Part shown: positions 9,519-17,699 of the stretch, piece after piece
How positions within the stretch are numbered: position 1 is the stretch's first letter
Layout of the letters: every line of letters starts with the position of its first letter
Source: Actinomyces provencensis
GTDB lineage: Bacteria; Actinomycetota; Actinomycetes; Actinomycetales; Actinomycetaceae
NCBI RefSeq assembly: GCF_900155435.1
Contig: NZ_LT700212.1
Location: 1,637,131 to 1,678,418 of the forward strand
Reading direction: 5' to 3'
DNA: 41,288 nucleotides
Program-made: the position numbers and the translations under genes
Notes under the pieces: generated by a model
The model's input: the letters and a program-made list of their open reading frames with translations, nothing else
Told to the model about the DNA's origin: nothing
Database searches by the model: none

Positions 9519-9564
9519 GTCCGCGTACCCTCGGGATCCCTCCCCTCACGATGGAGTCTGCGCT

Positions 9565-11157
9565 GTGACCTCGGTGTTCACCTTCCTCTCCGAACAGCCC
9601 GTGCTGTTCCTGTTCATCCTCATCGGCATCGGCATGGCCTTCGGCCACATCAAGCTGCGCGGCATCAGCCTGGGGCCAGCCGCCGTCCTCTTCTTCGCCA
9701 TCGCCATGGCCGCGTGGGCGCAGACCTTCGACATCGAACTGCGCGTGACCCGCGAGCTCGGCGTCCTCGGCCTGGCACTGTTCGCCTTCGCGATCGGTGT
9801 GAACTCCGGGGCGTCGTTCTTCCACAACATCAAGAGCGCACTCGGCCCCATCGTCGCCATGGTGGTGCTCTACGTGCTGGTCGCTGCCGTCGGCATGGGG
9901 GTCGGCAAGTCGCTGGGCATGTCGACCGCGCTGATCTCCGGCACCTTCGCCGGTGCCCTCACCAACACACCTGCACTGGCTGCTGCCGGGCAGGCCTCCG
10001 GGGACCTGGGGGCCGCGACCGTCGGGTACTCGATCGCCTACCTCTTCGGCGTCATCGGGATGCTGGCAGCCGCGACTGCGGCGCTGTCGTATGGCAAGAA
10101 GGACGCCGACGCCCCCAGCCCCCTGGCCAACCGCACGATCCGAGTGGAACGCGAGGACCACCCCTTCGTCGGGGACGTGTACGAGAAGCTCGGCCAGAAG
10201 GTCACCTTCTCCCGCCTGCGCCGCGGTGAGGAGGGACCCATCACGCGTCCCTCCATGTCGGACACCCTGGACCCCGGTGACCTCATCACCGTGGTCGGCC
10301 CGCGGGAACTGGTGGCCAAGGCTGCCACCGAACTGGGGCACTCCTCCTCACACTCCCTGATCCAGGACCGCACCTACCTGGACTTCCGGCGCATGACGAT
10401 CTCGGACCCCAAGGTGGCGGGACGCACCGTCGGGGACCTGAACCTCGCGACCCGCTTCTCCGGCACCATCTCGCGGGTACGCCGCGGTGACGTCGACATG
10501 ATCGCCCAACCCGACCTGGTCCTCCAGGAAGGTGACCGCGTCCGCGTGGTGGCGCCGACCTCGAAGATGGCGGAGATCACGAAGTTCTTCGGGGACTCCA
10601 CCCGCGGTCTCACCGATCTCAACCCCATCGCCCTGGGCGTCGGTATGGCCTTGGGCATCCTGCTGGGTGAGGCCCAGATCCTGACCCCCACGGGTGAGTA
10701 CTTCTCCATCGGGTCCGCAGCCGGCACTCTGGTGGTCGGCCTGATCTTCGGCAAGATCGGACGCATCGGCCCGGTCGTGACGGCACTGCCCTACACCGCC
10801 TGCCAGGTGCTGGCCGAGTTCGGTCTGCTGGTGTTTCTCGCCCAGGCCGGCGCCAATGCCGGAGGCCAGATCATCGAGGCCTTCACGTCGGGCACGTGGT
10901 GGAAGATCCTGGTGCTGGGTGTGCTCATGACGACCGTCATGGCTGTCGGGCTCTATTCGGTCATGCGGTGGCTGTTCAGGATGGGCGGCACGCAGCTGTC
11001 GGGCCTCATCGCCGGCTCCCAGACGCAGCCCGCGGTGCTGGCGTTTGCGAACTCGCGCACCAATGCGGACCCGCGCGTGGCGCTCGGGTACGCGCTGGTC
11101 TACCCGGTGGCCATGATCGGGAAGATCCTGGTGGCGCAGGTGTTGGGTGGGTTGTGA
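9565..11157 (+). CDS. AspT/YidE/YbjL-family transporter with RCK_C domains
   Basis: A 530-residue membrane protein of the aspartate:alanine exchanger family. Five or six membrane helices (residues about 5-180, including FAIGVNSGASFF) are followed by two cytoplasmic RCK_C (TrkA_C) modules at about residues 195-350, then a second set of helices to the C-terminus ending IGKILVAQVLGGL. The repeated membrane halves contain the family signatures GTFAGALTNTPALAAA and SGLIAGSQTQPAVLAFA. Members exchange dicarboxylates or amino acids, or have unknown substrates, so the substrate here is not predicted. The start is GTG 9565, eight bases after GGAG. It appears monocistronic. Confidence 0.88.
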   Translation: MTSVFTFLSEQPVLFLFILIGIGMAFGHIKLRGISLGPAAVLFFAIAMAAWAQTFDIELRVTRELGVLGLALFAFAIGVNSGASFFHNIKSALGPIVAMVVLYVLVAAVGMGVGKSLGMSTALISGTFAGALTNTPALAAAGQASGDLGAATVGYSIAYLFGVIGMLAAATAALSYGKKDADAPSPLANRTIRVEREDHPFVGDVYEKLGQKVTFSRLRRGEEGPITRPSMSDTLDPGDLITVVGPRELVAKAATELGHSSSHSLIQDRTYLDFRRMTISDPKVAGRTVGDLNLATRFSGTISRVRRGDVDMIAQPDLVLQEGDRVRVVAPTSKMAEITKFFGDSTRGLTDLNPIALGVGMALGILLGEAQILTPTGEYFSIGSAAGTLVVGLIFGKIGRIGPVVTALPYTACQVLAEFGLLVFLAQAGANAGGQIIEAFTSGTWWKILVLGVLMTTVMAVGLYSVMRWLFRMGGTQLSGLIAGSQTQPAVLAFANSRTNADPRVALGYALVYPVAMIGKILVAQVLGGL

Positions 11158-11239
11158 CGATGGCACCCGGGCGACCGGATGGGCCACCGTCAACCTACGG
11201 AGGTCTACGACATTGGCTGCACAGGCAGGGATGTGGGTA

Positions 11240-11268
11240 TTGCCCATTGTGGGCAACGCACCTATGCT
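11240..11268 (+). promoter_or_regulatory. promoter and operator of the toxin-antitoxin operon
   Basis: TTGCCC (11240-11245), a 17-base spacer and TATGCT (11263-11268) form a sigma-A-type promoter. The -35 box is embedded in a perfect palindrome, TTGCCCA-TTG-TGGGCAA (11240-11256), the expected place for an autoregulating antitoxin to bind. The -10 box ends six bases before the antitoxin ATG, so transcription probably begins at or next to the start codon, giving a leaderless mRNA. Confidence 0.65.
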
Positions 11269-11274
11269 GGGGAC

Positions 11275-11505
11275 ATGACATCCACCGCCCCGTACATCGC
11301 TGAGACCGACGCGCGTAGCCGCGTCGTCCTTCCCGGACGCCCTCGCCAGATGTTCGTCGTACGCGAGAACCCCGATGGCAGCTTGTTGCTGCAACCCGGG
11401 AAGGTCATCACCAACGCCCAGTCCGAGTACGATGAGACGCCTGAGCTGCAGGAGCTGCTGGCACAGGCCGCAGCATCCAGCACTGTGACACGACGCCGCC
11501 GATGA
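11275..11505 (+). CDS. antitoxin of a RelBE/ParDE-type pair
   Basis: A 76-residue protein. The N-terminal part (ETDARSRVVLPGRPRQMFVV, then PDGSLLLQPGKV) resembles the AbrB/SpoVT-like swapped-hairpin antitoxins that pair with RelE toxins; the C-terminal half is helical and would wrap the toxin. Its stop overlaps the toxin start as ATGA. The ATG at 11275 was chosen over an in-frame ATG at 11179 because the promoter described above would start transcription there, past the upstream codon. The fold assignment is moderate; the role follows mainly from its partner. Confidence 0.75.
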   Translation: MTSTAPYIAETDARSRVVLPGRPRQMFVVRENPDGSLLLQPGKVITNAQSEYDETPELQELLAQAAASSTVTRRRR

Positions 11506-11762
11506 CTGGGATCGGCTACTCCCAGGTGGCCAACAACCAGCTCGACCGGATCGAAGCCACGGACCCTGATCTCTATGCTGACCTCGCCGAACTGTGCGAG
11601 GACATCCTCGATGCACCACACATCGCACGCGCGAGTGCCTCTGCCATCACCACTGCGGATGGCATCGTGATGCGTTCAGCCGTACCGGAGCGCTGGCCCT
11701 ACAAAATCTTCTGGACTCTGGGAGGTCCCCGCATCGAAGCCGTGTTCCCCCACGGGCACTGA
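11502..11762 (+). CDS. RelE/ParE-superfamily toxin
   Basis: An 86-residue protein with the small RelE/ParE layout: N-terminal helices (ANNQLDRIEATDPDLYADLA), then beta strands (GIVMRSAVPERWPYKIFWTL) and a short end (IEAVFPHGH). RelE members cleave ribosome-bound mRNA and ParE members poison gyrase; the two cannot be separated here. It is coupled to the antitoxin by a 4-bp overlap. The frame is intact. Confidence 0.75.
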   Translation: MTGIGYSQVANNQLDRIEATDPDLYADLAELCEDILDAPHIARASASAITTADGIVMRSAVPERWPYKIFWTLGGPRIEAVFPHGH

Positions 11763-12004
11763 GCCTCTGCTTGGCCACGACCTCTTGTTGGCCCACTGCC
11801 TTGGTGCACTCACGCGATCGATTCCGACCTTCATGGCGCGGACGACGATGCCAATGCCAACAGCCCACACGCAGGTCGCCACATCCGAGAGGTCCAGACG
11901 CGCGGACAATCACTTGCATCCAAGAGGAGAGAGACCGGACAGCGAGCCTGCTACCGGCTGACGCCCCGGTAGGCTCTCCACTGCCCGGCATCGCGGGCAG
12001 GCCT
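11763..12004. other. intergenic, no gene seen
   Basis: This stretch lies between the toxin gene and the end of the convergent sugar transferase. Several short frames cross it on both strands but none has a recognisable product or ribosome site, and no strong terminator is visible. Confidence 0.5.
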
Positions 12005-13507
12005 TCAGTATGCTCCGTCCCTTGCCAAGACCACCTTCACCGTCCGGAAGAGGATGCGGATGTCCTCGGTCAGGGACCAGTTCTCCACGTAGTAGAGATC
12101 CAGACGCACGGACTCCTCCCAGGAGAGCTCGGAGCGTCCGCTCACCTGCCACAGGCCTGTGATGCCGGGCTTCACCATGAACTTGCGCATGACGTCGGCC
12201 TCGTACGAGGAGACCTCCCGCGGAAGCGGCGGCCTGGGCCCGACCAGACTCATGTCTCCCACCAAGACATTGATGAGTTGGGGGAGCTCGTCCAGGGAGA
12301 GCGCGCGGATCACGCGACCGACACGGGTCACACGCGGATCGTCCTTCATCTTGAAGAGGATCTCGTTGCCCGCGTCCTGCAGGCCCTGTTCACGCCGGAG
12401 GTGCTCCAGTACCCGCTCTGCGTCAGTGCGCATGGAGCGGAACTTCCACATCCCGAACTCTCTTCCGCTCAGACCAACGCGGGCCTGACGGAAGAACACA
12501 GGTCCTCCGTCGTCCAGCTTGATGCACGCCGCCACTACCAAGCCCACGGGCACGACAACCACCGAGAGAAGCAGGACGGCGAGAAGGTCGAACGCGCGTT
12601 TCAGGACAAGCTTGCTCCCATCGAAGCGCGGTATCGCGACCTCGACCAGTGAGAGTCCGTCAACGGGTCTCAGATTGATCCTCGGGCCAGCGACATCAAC
12701 GATGCTCGGGGCCAAGACCAGGTGAACACGGGCCGGATCGAGTTCCCAGCTCAGTCTGCGCACCTCCTGTGCCGACAGGTCCGGCGACCCGGTGACGACC
12801 AGGGTGTCCACCTCAAGCCTGTCCAGAGCCGCCGCCACGTCGCCGGTACCACCGAGCACAGGAACGTTGCTCCCCCTGAGGGTGCGCCCAGGACTTGCTC
12901 CTGCCACACAGGCTCCCACCACGGACATACCAAGATCGCGTCTGCGTCGAAGTTCGCGAGCCATGTCCGTTGCGGTCTGTGAGCCTCCCAGGAGCAGCAC
13001 TCGGCTGGTCAGTTCTCCCCTACGACGCAGTTGGATCAACCTCTTGCGAGCGAGCCACCGCCACAGGACCAACCCCATGAAACCGATGGGGAAAGCAGCC
13101 AGGAAATACCCACGAGCCACCTGCGCCTTGAAGAGATAGGACGCAATGGCAAGCGTGCCGAAGACCAGGAACGTCGCCTGGAAGACGCGCTGGTACTCCT
13201 CCGTGCCCGACCCCAGGAGTCGCTGACGGTATGTGTGGAACGCACTGAGCATCAGCCACCACATCAGGCCCAGGCCGATGCTGAGCGGCAGGTAGCTCAG
13301 CGAGATCGTCCCGGAGGAATCTTGGATGGTCGGGTCGTTGAACCCAAACTTGAGCAGGTGGCCTGCGGTCACCGACAAGGCGATGATGACGAGATCCCCA
13401 GCGGCAAGGAAGCCCTGGAAGCCACGGATCGGCGAGGTGCGTCCGTGCTCCCCCGGCTGAGCCGCGGGTTCTTCCGGCACCGTCGGTCTGCGCTGCAGGG
13501 TCGTCAT
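12005..13507 (-). CDS. undecaprenyl-phosphate sugar phosphotransferase (polyprenyl glycosylphosphotransferase)
   Basis: A 500-residue WbaP/CpsE-type enzyme that starts exopolysaccharide repeat units by moving a sugar-1-phosphate onto undecaprenyl phosphate at the membrane. The N-terminal part has about four membrane helices, followed by a CoA-binding-like Rossmann region (SRVLLLGGSQTATDMARELR). The C-terminal catalytic domain begins with a membrane re-entrant helix (KRAFDLLAVLLLSVVVVPVG) and holds the hallmark motifs MWKFRSMRTDAE, DELPQLINVLVGDMSLVGPR and KPGITGLWQVSGRSE. The start is ATG 13507, six bases after GAGGAG; 30 upstream in-frame codons are probably not translated. It probably belongs to the same polymer pathway as the genes at 189-2735, although 9 kb away. 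Confidence 0.93.
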   Translation of the reverse strand: MTTLQRRPTVPEEPAAQPGEHGRTSPIRGFQGFLAAGDLVIIALSVTAGHLLKFGFNDPTIQDSSGTISLSYLPLSIGLGLMWWLMLSAFHTYRQRLLGSGTEEYQRVFQATFLVFGTLAIASYLFKAQVARGYFLAAFPIGFMGLVLWRWLARKRLIQLRRRGELTSRVLLLGGSQTATDMARELRRRRDLGMSVVGACVAGASPGRTLRGSNVPVLGGTGDVAAALDRLEVDTLVVTGSPDLSAQEVRRLSWELDPARVHLVLAPSIVDVAGPRINLRPVDGLSLVEVAIPRFDGSKLVLKRAFDLLAVLLLSVVVVPVGLVVAACIKLDDGGPVFFRQARVGLSGREFGMWKFRSMRTDAERVLEHLRREQGLQDAGNEILFKMKDDPRVTRVGRVIRALSLDELPQLINVLVGDMSLVGPRPPLPREVSSYEADVMRKFMVKPGITGLWQVSGRSELSWEESVRLDLYYVENWSLTEDIRILFRTVKVVLARDGAY

Positions 13508-13916
13508 CGCACTCCTCGCCTGAGTGGTCTCTGGGAACAGCAACCAGATTATCCGGGGCCGTGTGCACCTCCAAGGGTTCACAAGTGAGACCCACATCCA
13601 TGACCACGCTCACGGCCGAAGTGTCCCGTCTACTGAGCGATCGGCTCAGAAGGGCGCTCCGGGAGAGCCCAAACGGCAAGTGCTGGAGTGAACTGCCTGC
13701 ACTCTGACCACTCGGAAGGTACCCCGGCCTGCGACATCTACGCAGGCTGATCACGCACCTCCATATGATGGGCGGCGAGGAGCGCGGCTCCGAGCTGGCA
13801 ATCCTGACCGAACCACCTCACCTGACTGCTTACTCACCAATGGGCTCGATCGCACTCCCCTCTTACGAGAGGAACACCCTCCCATTGGGCCACATGTGTG
13901 GTAGCCCACATCCCGT
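13508..13916. other. intergenic region with nested inverted repeats
   Basis: This region between two minus-strand genes has no convincing gene. At 13837-13888 the arms CCAATGGG and CCCATTGG enclose a second hairpin, CCTCT-TACG-AGAGG (13858-13871). It lies 29 bases after the stop of the alpha/beta hydrolase on the plus strand view, that is, just downstream of that minus-strand gene's end, so it may act in transcript end formation. The rest holds the promoter region of the sugar transferase, where I assign no boxes. Confidence 0.4.
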
Positions 13917-14963
13917 TCACCACAGATCGGCCGGAGCCTCCAGGGGCACGGGCGTGTCCAAGTGGGCGCGCAGGAAGGCGAGCAGCGCCTTCATGGACTC
14001 CTTCGCCTGGGGCGTGCGCAGATCCATCTGGTACTCGTGACCGATGGTGTCCGGGGCGTCGGGGAACCACAGGGTGTCCACCTGGACGCCCTGTGCTTCC
14101 AGGTGGTCAGCCATGGACTCCGAGTGGGCCAACAGTGGATCCGCCGGGCCCGTGGAGATGAAGGACGAAGGGAAGTCGGAGTCGACGTGCTGGGGCAGGC
14201 TGGCCCATTCCAGGTGGGGGTCCGAGGCCGGGTCCTTGGACCCCGTGTAGGCCCACAGCATGGTCTGGACCATCCACCTGCCCATGCCCTCCGAGGACTT
14301 CATGAGCGTCATGTCGAACGCCCCGGAGTACAGCACGGTCGCCTGCAGGTCGCTGTTCGCCTGGATGTCCGGCAGCTCTGGCAGATCCAGGCCTGCGTCC
14401 TCGGAGTAGCCGGGCTGGGCGATCGCCATGGCGGTCTGGGCGGCGATGTGGGCGCCTGCGGAGTCCCCGGCCAGCACCATCTGATCCGGGTCCACGCCGT
14501 ACTCCTGCGCGTGGGTGACCAGGAAGTCCACGGCCCGCGTCACCTGCTGGACGGGTCGGGGGTACTGGGCGTTGGGGGCGACGGTGTACTCCACGGCGAC
14601 CACCGTGAACCCGGCGGCGGCGATGTGGTCGAGGTAGGTGTCCATCCCATCCTTGGTGCCGGTCACGAAGCCTCCCCCGTGGACCCACACGATGGTGGGC
14701 AGGGCTGCCTCGCCCGCGGCCTCGGGGCGGTAGATGTCGATGCGGCCGTCGGGATCGGTGGCGTCGACGACCACGTCATGCTGGGCGCTGATGCCCGCGG
14801 GCCGGAGTGCCTCCATGGCCTGCTCCTGCTCGGTCGTGGCCTCCGGCCACATGGCGCGGATCAGGAGCACCGAGGGCCATGGGCTCAGCCACGTCCACAG
14901 TGCCAGGGTCACCACCAGCGCCACCAGCACCGCGCCCACGCGCGCAAGGACCCTCTTCAGCAC
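13917..14963 (-). CDS. membrane-anchored alpha/beta hydrolase (carboxylesterase, HSL-like)
   Basis: A 348-residue serine esterase. An N-terminal hydrophobic helix (VGAVLVALVVTLALWTWL) anchors or exports it. The hydrolase core has the oxyanion motif HGGGF and the nucleophile elbow GDSAGA, with likely acid and base in GPADPLLAHSE and the late HEYQMD segment. These features fit the hormone-sensitive-lipase/BD-FAE group, which deacylates small esters. I chose the GTG at 14963 because GGGGGAG lies six bases before it; the open frame continues far upstream only because it runs through a decayed transposon. The substrate is unknown and the neighbours give no pathway. Confidence 0.85.
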   Translation of the reverse strand: MLKRVLARVGAVLVALVVTLALWTWLSPWPSVLLIRAMWPEATTEQEQAMEALRPAGISAQHDVVVDATDPDGRIDIYRPEAAGEAALPTIVWVHGGGFVTGTKDGMDTYLDHIAAAGFTVVAVEYTVAPNAQYPRPVQQVTRAVDFLVTHAQEYGVDPDQMVLAGDSAGAHIAAQTAMAIAQPGYSEDAGLDLPELPDIQANSDLQATVLYSGAFDMTLMKSSEGMGRWMVQTMLWAYTGSKDPASDPHLEWASLPQHVDSDFPSSFISTGPADPLLAHSESMADHLEAQGVQVDTLWFPDAPDTIGHEYQMDLRTPQAKESMKALLAFLRAHLDTPVPLEAPADLW

Positions 14964-15086
14964 CTGCCACTCCCCCTCCGGAAGACACGGGACCGCCCTC
15001 GTCAGGCATCCTGCGCCGGTCGCGTCACCCGGTGCGACCAGCCCGGCCACCCACGCGGGGAAACCTACCATCCGCAGGGGTGCGGG

Positions 15087-15226
15087 CCTCACTTCGTCGG
15101 GCAGGTCCCCGGGGAGGGCACCCCGTGCGGCGTCTCCATCAGCCAGTTGCGGTCGGTCACCATGCGCGAGACCGCCAGGCCCACACCGATGGAGATGGTC
15201 GTGAAGAACACGGTGAACAGGGCCGC
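15087..15226 (-). pseudogene. duplicated 3' end of the thrE-like gene
   Basis: About 140 bp match the last codons and stop of the thrE-like gene at 17560-17699 with about a dozen differences. The translated fragment reads ALFTVFFTTISIGVGLAVSR and ends in PHGVPSPGTCPTK, against IISIGVGL and PSLGAYPTK in the intact gene. It has the same orientation, so the two copies are direct repeats about 2.47 kb apart. There is no start codon or upstream domain, so it is not a working gene. Confidence 0.85.
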
Positions 15227-15229
15227 AGG

Positions 15230-16200
15230 TGAGTGCTCGACCTGATCGACATGGCGATCGGCAGAGACCGGCCCCGAAGGCAATGAGAAAACCCCGGCTG
15301 CATGCCGACTCAAGTTCGACAGAGGCGTTCGCCGGGGACTTCGTCAACCATCCTGGTAGCCTGTCGTGCCCAAGTATCTGGGTACAGGTGTCGGAGTTTG
15401 ATGCGGGCGTCGCTCGTGGTGAACTGCCAGTGGACTTGCCGCTGATCATCGTTGGTTGCGCGCTGCCAGGCTCGAGCTCAGCGTTGAGGATGTCGAGGTC
15501 GTCGATGCGGGTCCGCCGCGGCCGGGCGTCGACATGACGACGGCCAGCGAGGGGCTCGGCCCAGACGAAGATCGAGCAGTCCCGTGCCGGACGTACTCGG
15601 AGTCCTCCTTGGGACCCTGTCCCGGGGAGGCGGGGATCGGGTCGCGGGCGTGGCCGAGCAGCTGGTAAGGCTTCTCGTCCATGCAGATCACCGGCACCTT
15701 CGGATCGTAGGGGCGGTAGTAGACCTCCAGGACGTTCTCCATCTGCGCGACGAACTCGCCGGTGGGATGCGGGGGAATCGTCCAGCAACTTCTTCAAGTG
15801 AGGACGAAGCCCCCTTTCTTCAGGGTCCGGCCGACCGTGGAGTGATCCAGCGGCGGCAACCCATCGGTGAGAGCCACGTGCTTCTCCAACAGGCGCAGCG
15901 ACCACCGGTCGAACCCTGCCGGAGGCTTGGTACACGCCAATGCGATCACCCGAGCCTCGACATCGCCGGTCACCTTCGCCGGGACCGGCGGCGTGGCCCG
16001 CTCACGGCGGCCGATCGTCTCGTCAACGTCCCCACCGGACTCAGCGAACCGCTTCGCGATCAGATACACCGTCGGCACCGACACGCCCGCCCGCTCGGCG
16101 ACGACCCGCCTGAGCGGCACCACCCCGGTGTTCTCATCCAGTTCCAGAGCTGTTCCTGCGCCGCCTACAGGTGGAGAGCTCGCACACCCGAATGACACGG
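15230..16200 (-). mobile_element. decayed IS630-family transposase
   Basis: Minus-strand pieces in all three frames reconstruct an IS630/Tc1-mariner type transposase. The helix-turn-helix part (VVPLRRVVAERAGVSVPTVY, then ALACTKPPAGFDRWSLRLL and TVGRTLKK) lies at about 15800-16130. The DDE core starts with [15 protein letters not shown] and DSEYVRHGT near 15590-15700, shifts by one base into [20 protein letters not shown], and then jumps from PRRTR directly to [11 protein letters not shown]. The intervening part with the second and third catalytic acids is absent. The tail ([18 protein letters not shown] type) is in yet another frame. At least three frameshifts and one internal deletion make it inactive. 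Element ends and target duplication are not found. Confidence 0.75.
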
Positions 16201-16256
16201 TTCCTCCACCACGATCAGGCGTCGCGGGACTCCCAAACCCATGACCGGCGCTCAGC

Positions 16257-16907
16257 TCACCGGGGCTGACCGCCATAGTCACGTTCGTCGAGGCTTCGCA
16301 TGTGGTGATCCCGATCCATCGATGTTGTCCAGATCCGTTCCTGGGTCTGGATGTTGCCCTTGGTACGGTTGTCGGACCGGTCGAACCACTTTGCCGCTTC
16401 GATCTTCGCCATGCGCAGTCTCGCAGCCTCGTCGAGGGCCGGGGCGAGGTCAGTATCCCGCGAAGCCAGAACAACCACGTCATACTGCTTGGAGCGGGCC
16501 AATCGCATGAGGGCGAGCGCGCAAAGCACGTCGACGCCCTTCTCTCGTCGCGTGCTACGAACGGGCATGCGTCGCCCATCGATGTAGTCCCATGAGTACT
16601 TCAGGGGGCGCAGAGTCACATCGACCACCCCGTGATGCCCGCGCAGCCAACTCGAACGCTGCTCCTGGTTGCGGCGGTAGGCCTCGGGGTCGTCCTCTTG
16701 GATCGGCAGCCCGCGGAACACCTCAACCCGCGAGACCTCGACCTGATGCTCGGGCTCAGACTTCGCATTGCGTGCGAGAGCAAGTTGGCAGGCGAACCGG
16801 TAGGGCTCGATGAGACCTTCCTCGATTGGGCGACCGGGCAGGAACAAGCCTGCACCCGTGAGGTGGACGTTCTGGTAGTCGATGACCACGGCCATTCGCC
16901 TCGTCAT
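16257..16907 (-). CDS. NYN-domain protein (PIN-like nuclease)
   Basis: A 216-residue protein with the NYN fold, a PIN-like metal-dependent RNase domain. Conserved acids are visible in VVIDYQNVHL (about residues 7-16), EKGVDVLCALAL (about 125-136) and VVLASRDTDLAPAL (about 148-161). The start ATG 16907 follows GGAGGACCTCA. Such proteins are thought to cut structured or defective RNA, and some act in phage or stress responses, but no target is known here. It has its own promoter and a strong hairpin in its leader, and sits between a dead IS630 and an XRE remnant inside a stretch bounded by thrE repeats. This suggests a transferred accessory gene. The reading frame is intact, unlike its neighbours. 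Confidence 0.8.
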   Translation of the reverse strand: MTRRMAVVIDYQNVHLTGAGLFLPGRPIEEGLIEPYRFACQLALARNAKSEPEHQVEVSRVEVFRGLPIQEDDPEAYRRNQEQRSSWLRGHHGVVDVTLRPLKYSWDYIDGRRMPVRSTRREKGVDVLCALALMRLARSKQYDVVVLASRDTDLAPALDEAARLRMAKIEAAKWFDRSDNRTKGNIQTQERIWTTSMDRDHHMRSLDERDYGGQPR

Positions 16908-16931
16908 TGAGGTCCTCCGGAGAAAAGTAAA

Positions 16932-16958
16932 CCCCGCCAGTCCCGAAGGACGGCGGGG
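16932..16958 (-). promoter_or_regulatory. UUCG hairpin with T tract in the NYN gene leader
   Basis: On the minus strand CCCCGCC-GTCC-TTCG-GGAC-T-GGCGGGG folds into an 11-bp stem with one bulged T and a UUCG loop. TTTACTTTT follows immediately, then the ribosome site and the NYN start 25 bases from the stem. It looks like an intrinsic terminator placed in the 5' leader, so it may be an attenuator, or a structured RNA recognised by the NYN nuclease itself. Confidence 0.65.
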
Positions 16959-16970
16959 AGCTATGGAGTG

Positions 16971-16999
16971 AACATAGCACTCGAACGCACCCCATGCAA
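16971..16999 (-). promoter_or_regulatory. promoter of the NYN gene
   Basis: On the minus strand TTGCAT (16999-16994) and TATGTT (16976-16971) are separated by exactly 17 bases. Transcription would begin near 16964, only a few bases before the hairpin, so the stem-loop forms the very 5' end of the mRNA. Confidence 0.6.
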
Positions 17000-17188
17000 G
17001 CACATGCCACGTCGCGCACCATCTGTACTATCCGCGAAGGGCCCTTACGCTGAAGCTTGGATTCAGGGGGTGGTCGCAACACCGATCCGGGACCCGATCG
17101 GCCAAGTCATCGGGAAGAGTGCTGCGAGCACCTCCCAGGATTGTCCGGACCTCGGCCGCACTCAGCCCTGTGAGTGGACGCCGTCCGC

Positions 17189-17434
17189 TCACTGGTAGGC
17201 CTGCTGGTACAGGACCGCAATGTCCTGCAACGTCTGTCTGTCAGCATCGATGCCTTCGACTCGATAGCATCGGCCATTCCTGTCAAAGCTGTGCCGGGCC
17301 GCGACACGGACCTCCATGGGATCGGGCTCCCCCATGACCAGCCAGTAGAGCGAGGTCTCCAGCGCGTCCGCGATCCGGGCGAACTCCACCGCGGAGAGCC
17401 GTCGCTCACCCGAAAGGGACTTCGACGGGAACCG
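17189..17434 (-). pseudogene. fragment of an XRE-family regulator
   Basis: The open frame reads SKSLSGERRLSAVEFARIAD, then SLYWLVMGEPDPMEVRVAAR, and ends AVLYQQAYQ. This is the second half of an XRE helix-turn-helix and the linker found in regulators fused or paired to ImmA/IrrE peptidases. The first helices and start codon are missing, and downstream bases to about 17050 look like a degenerate continuation in another frame (LSAAEVRTILGGA). It is a relic of a phage- or element-type regulator. Confidence 0.6.
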
Positions 17435-17559
17435 GCTCTGAAGGGTCGCTCCCGGTCAGGACGGACTCACGGCCGCCCTCGTCAACCGGGGTCCCCCGCC
17501 GCAAACTGCACCGTCAGCCGAGCAACGTCGATGCGCCACCGGACCTGCGCCACGCCCGA

Positions 17560-17699
17560 CCTCACTTCGTCGGGTACGCCCCCAGGGAGGGCACCCCGTG
17601 GGGCGTCTCCATCAGCCAGTTGCGGTCGGTGACCATGCGGGACACCGCCAGGCCCACACCGATGGAGATGATCGTGAAGAACACGGTGAACAGGGCTGC
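17560..17699 (-). repeat. 140-bp direct repeat, intact thrE copy
   Basis: This is the 3' end of the intact thrE-like gene that is repeated at 15087-15226. Both copies start at the bases around the stop codon (CCTCACTTCGTCGG) and lose similarity at the same internal point. Together they bound the island with the IS630 relic, the NYN gene and the XRE fragment. Confidence 0.85.

Noticed and set aside
13917-15935. One 672-residue protein including the alpha/beta hydrolase
   Set aside because: The first 320 residues come from the thrE fragment and IS630 relic read through by chance; the GTG at 14963 has the proper ribosome site and begins the membrane anchor.
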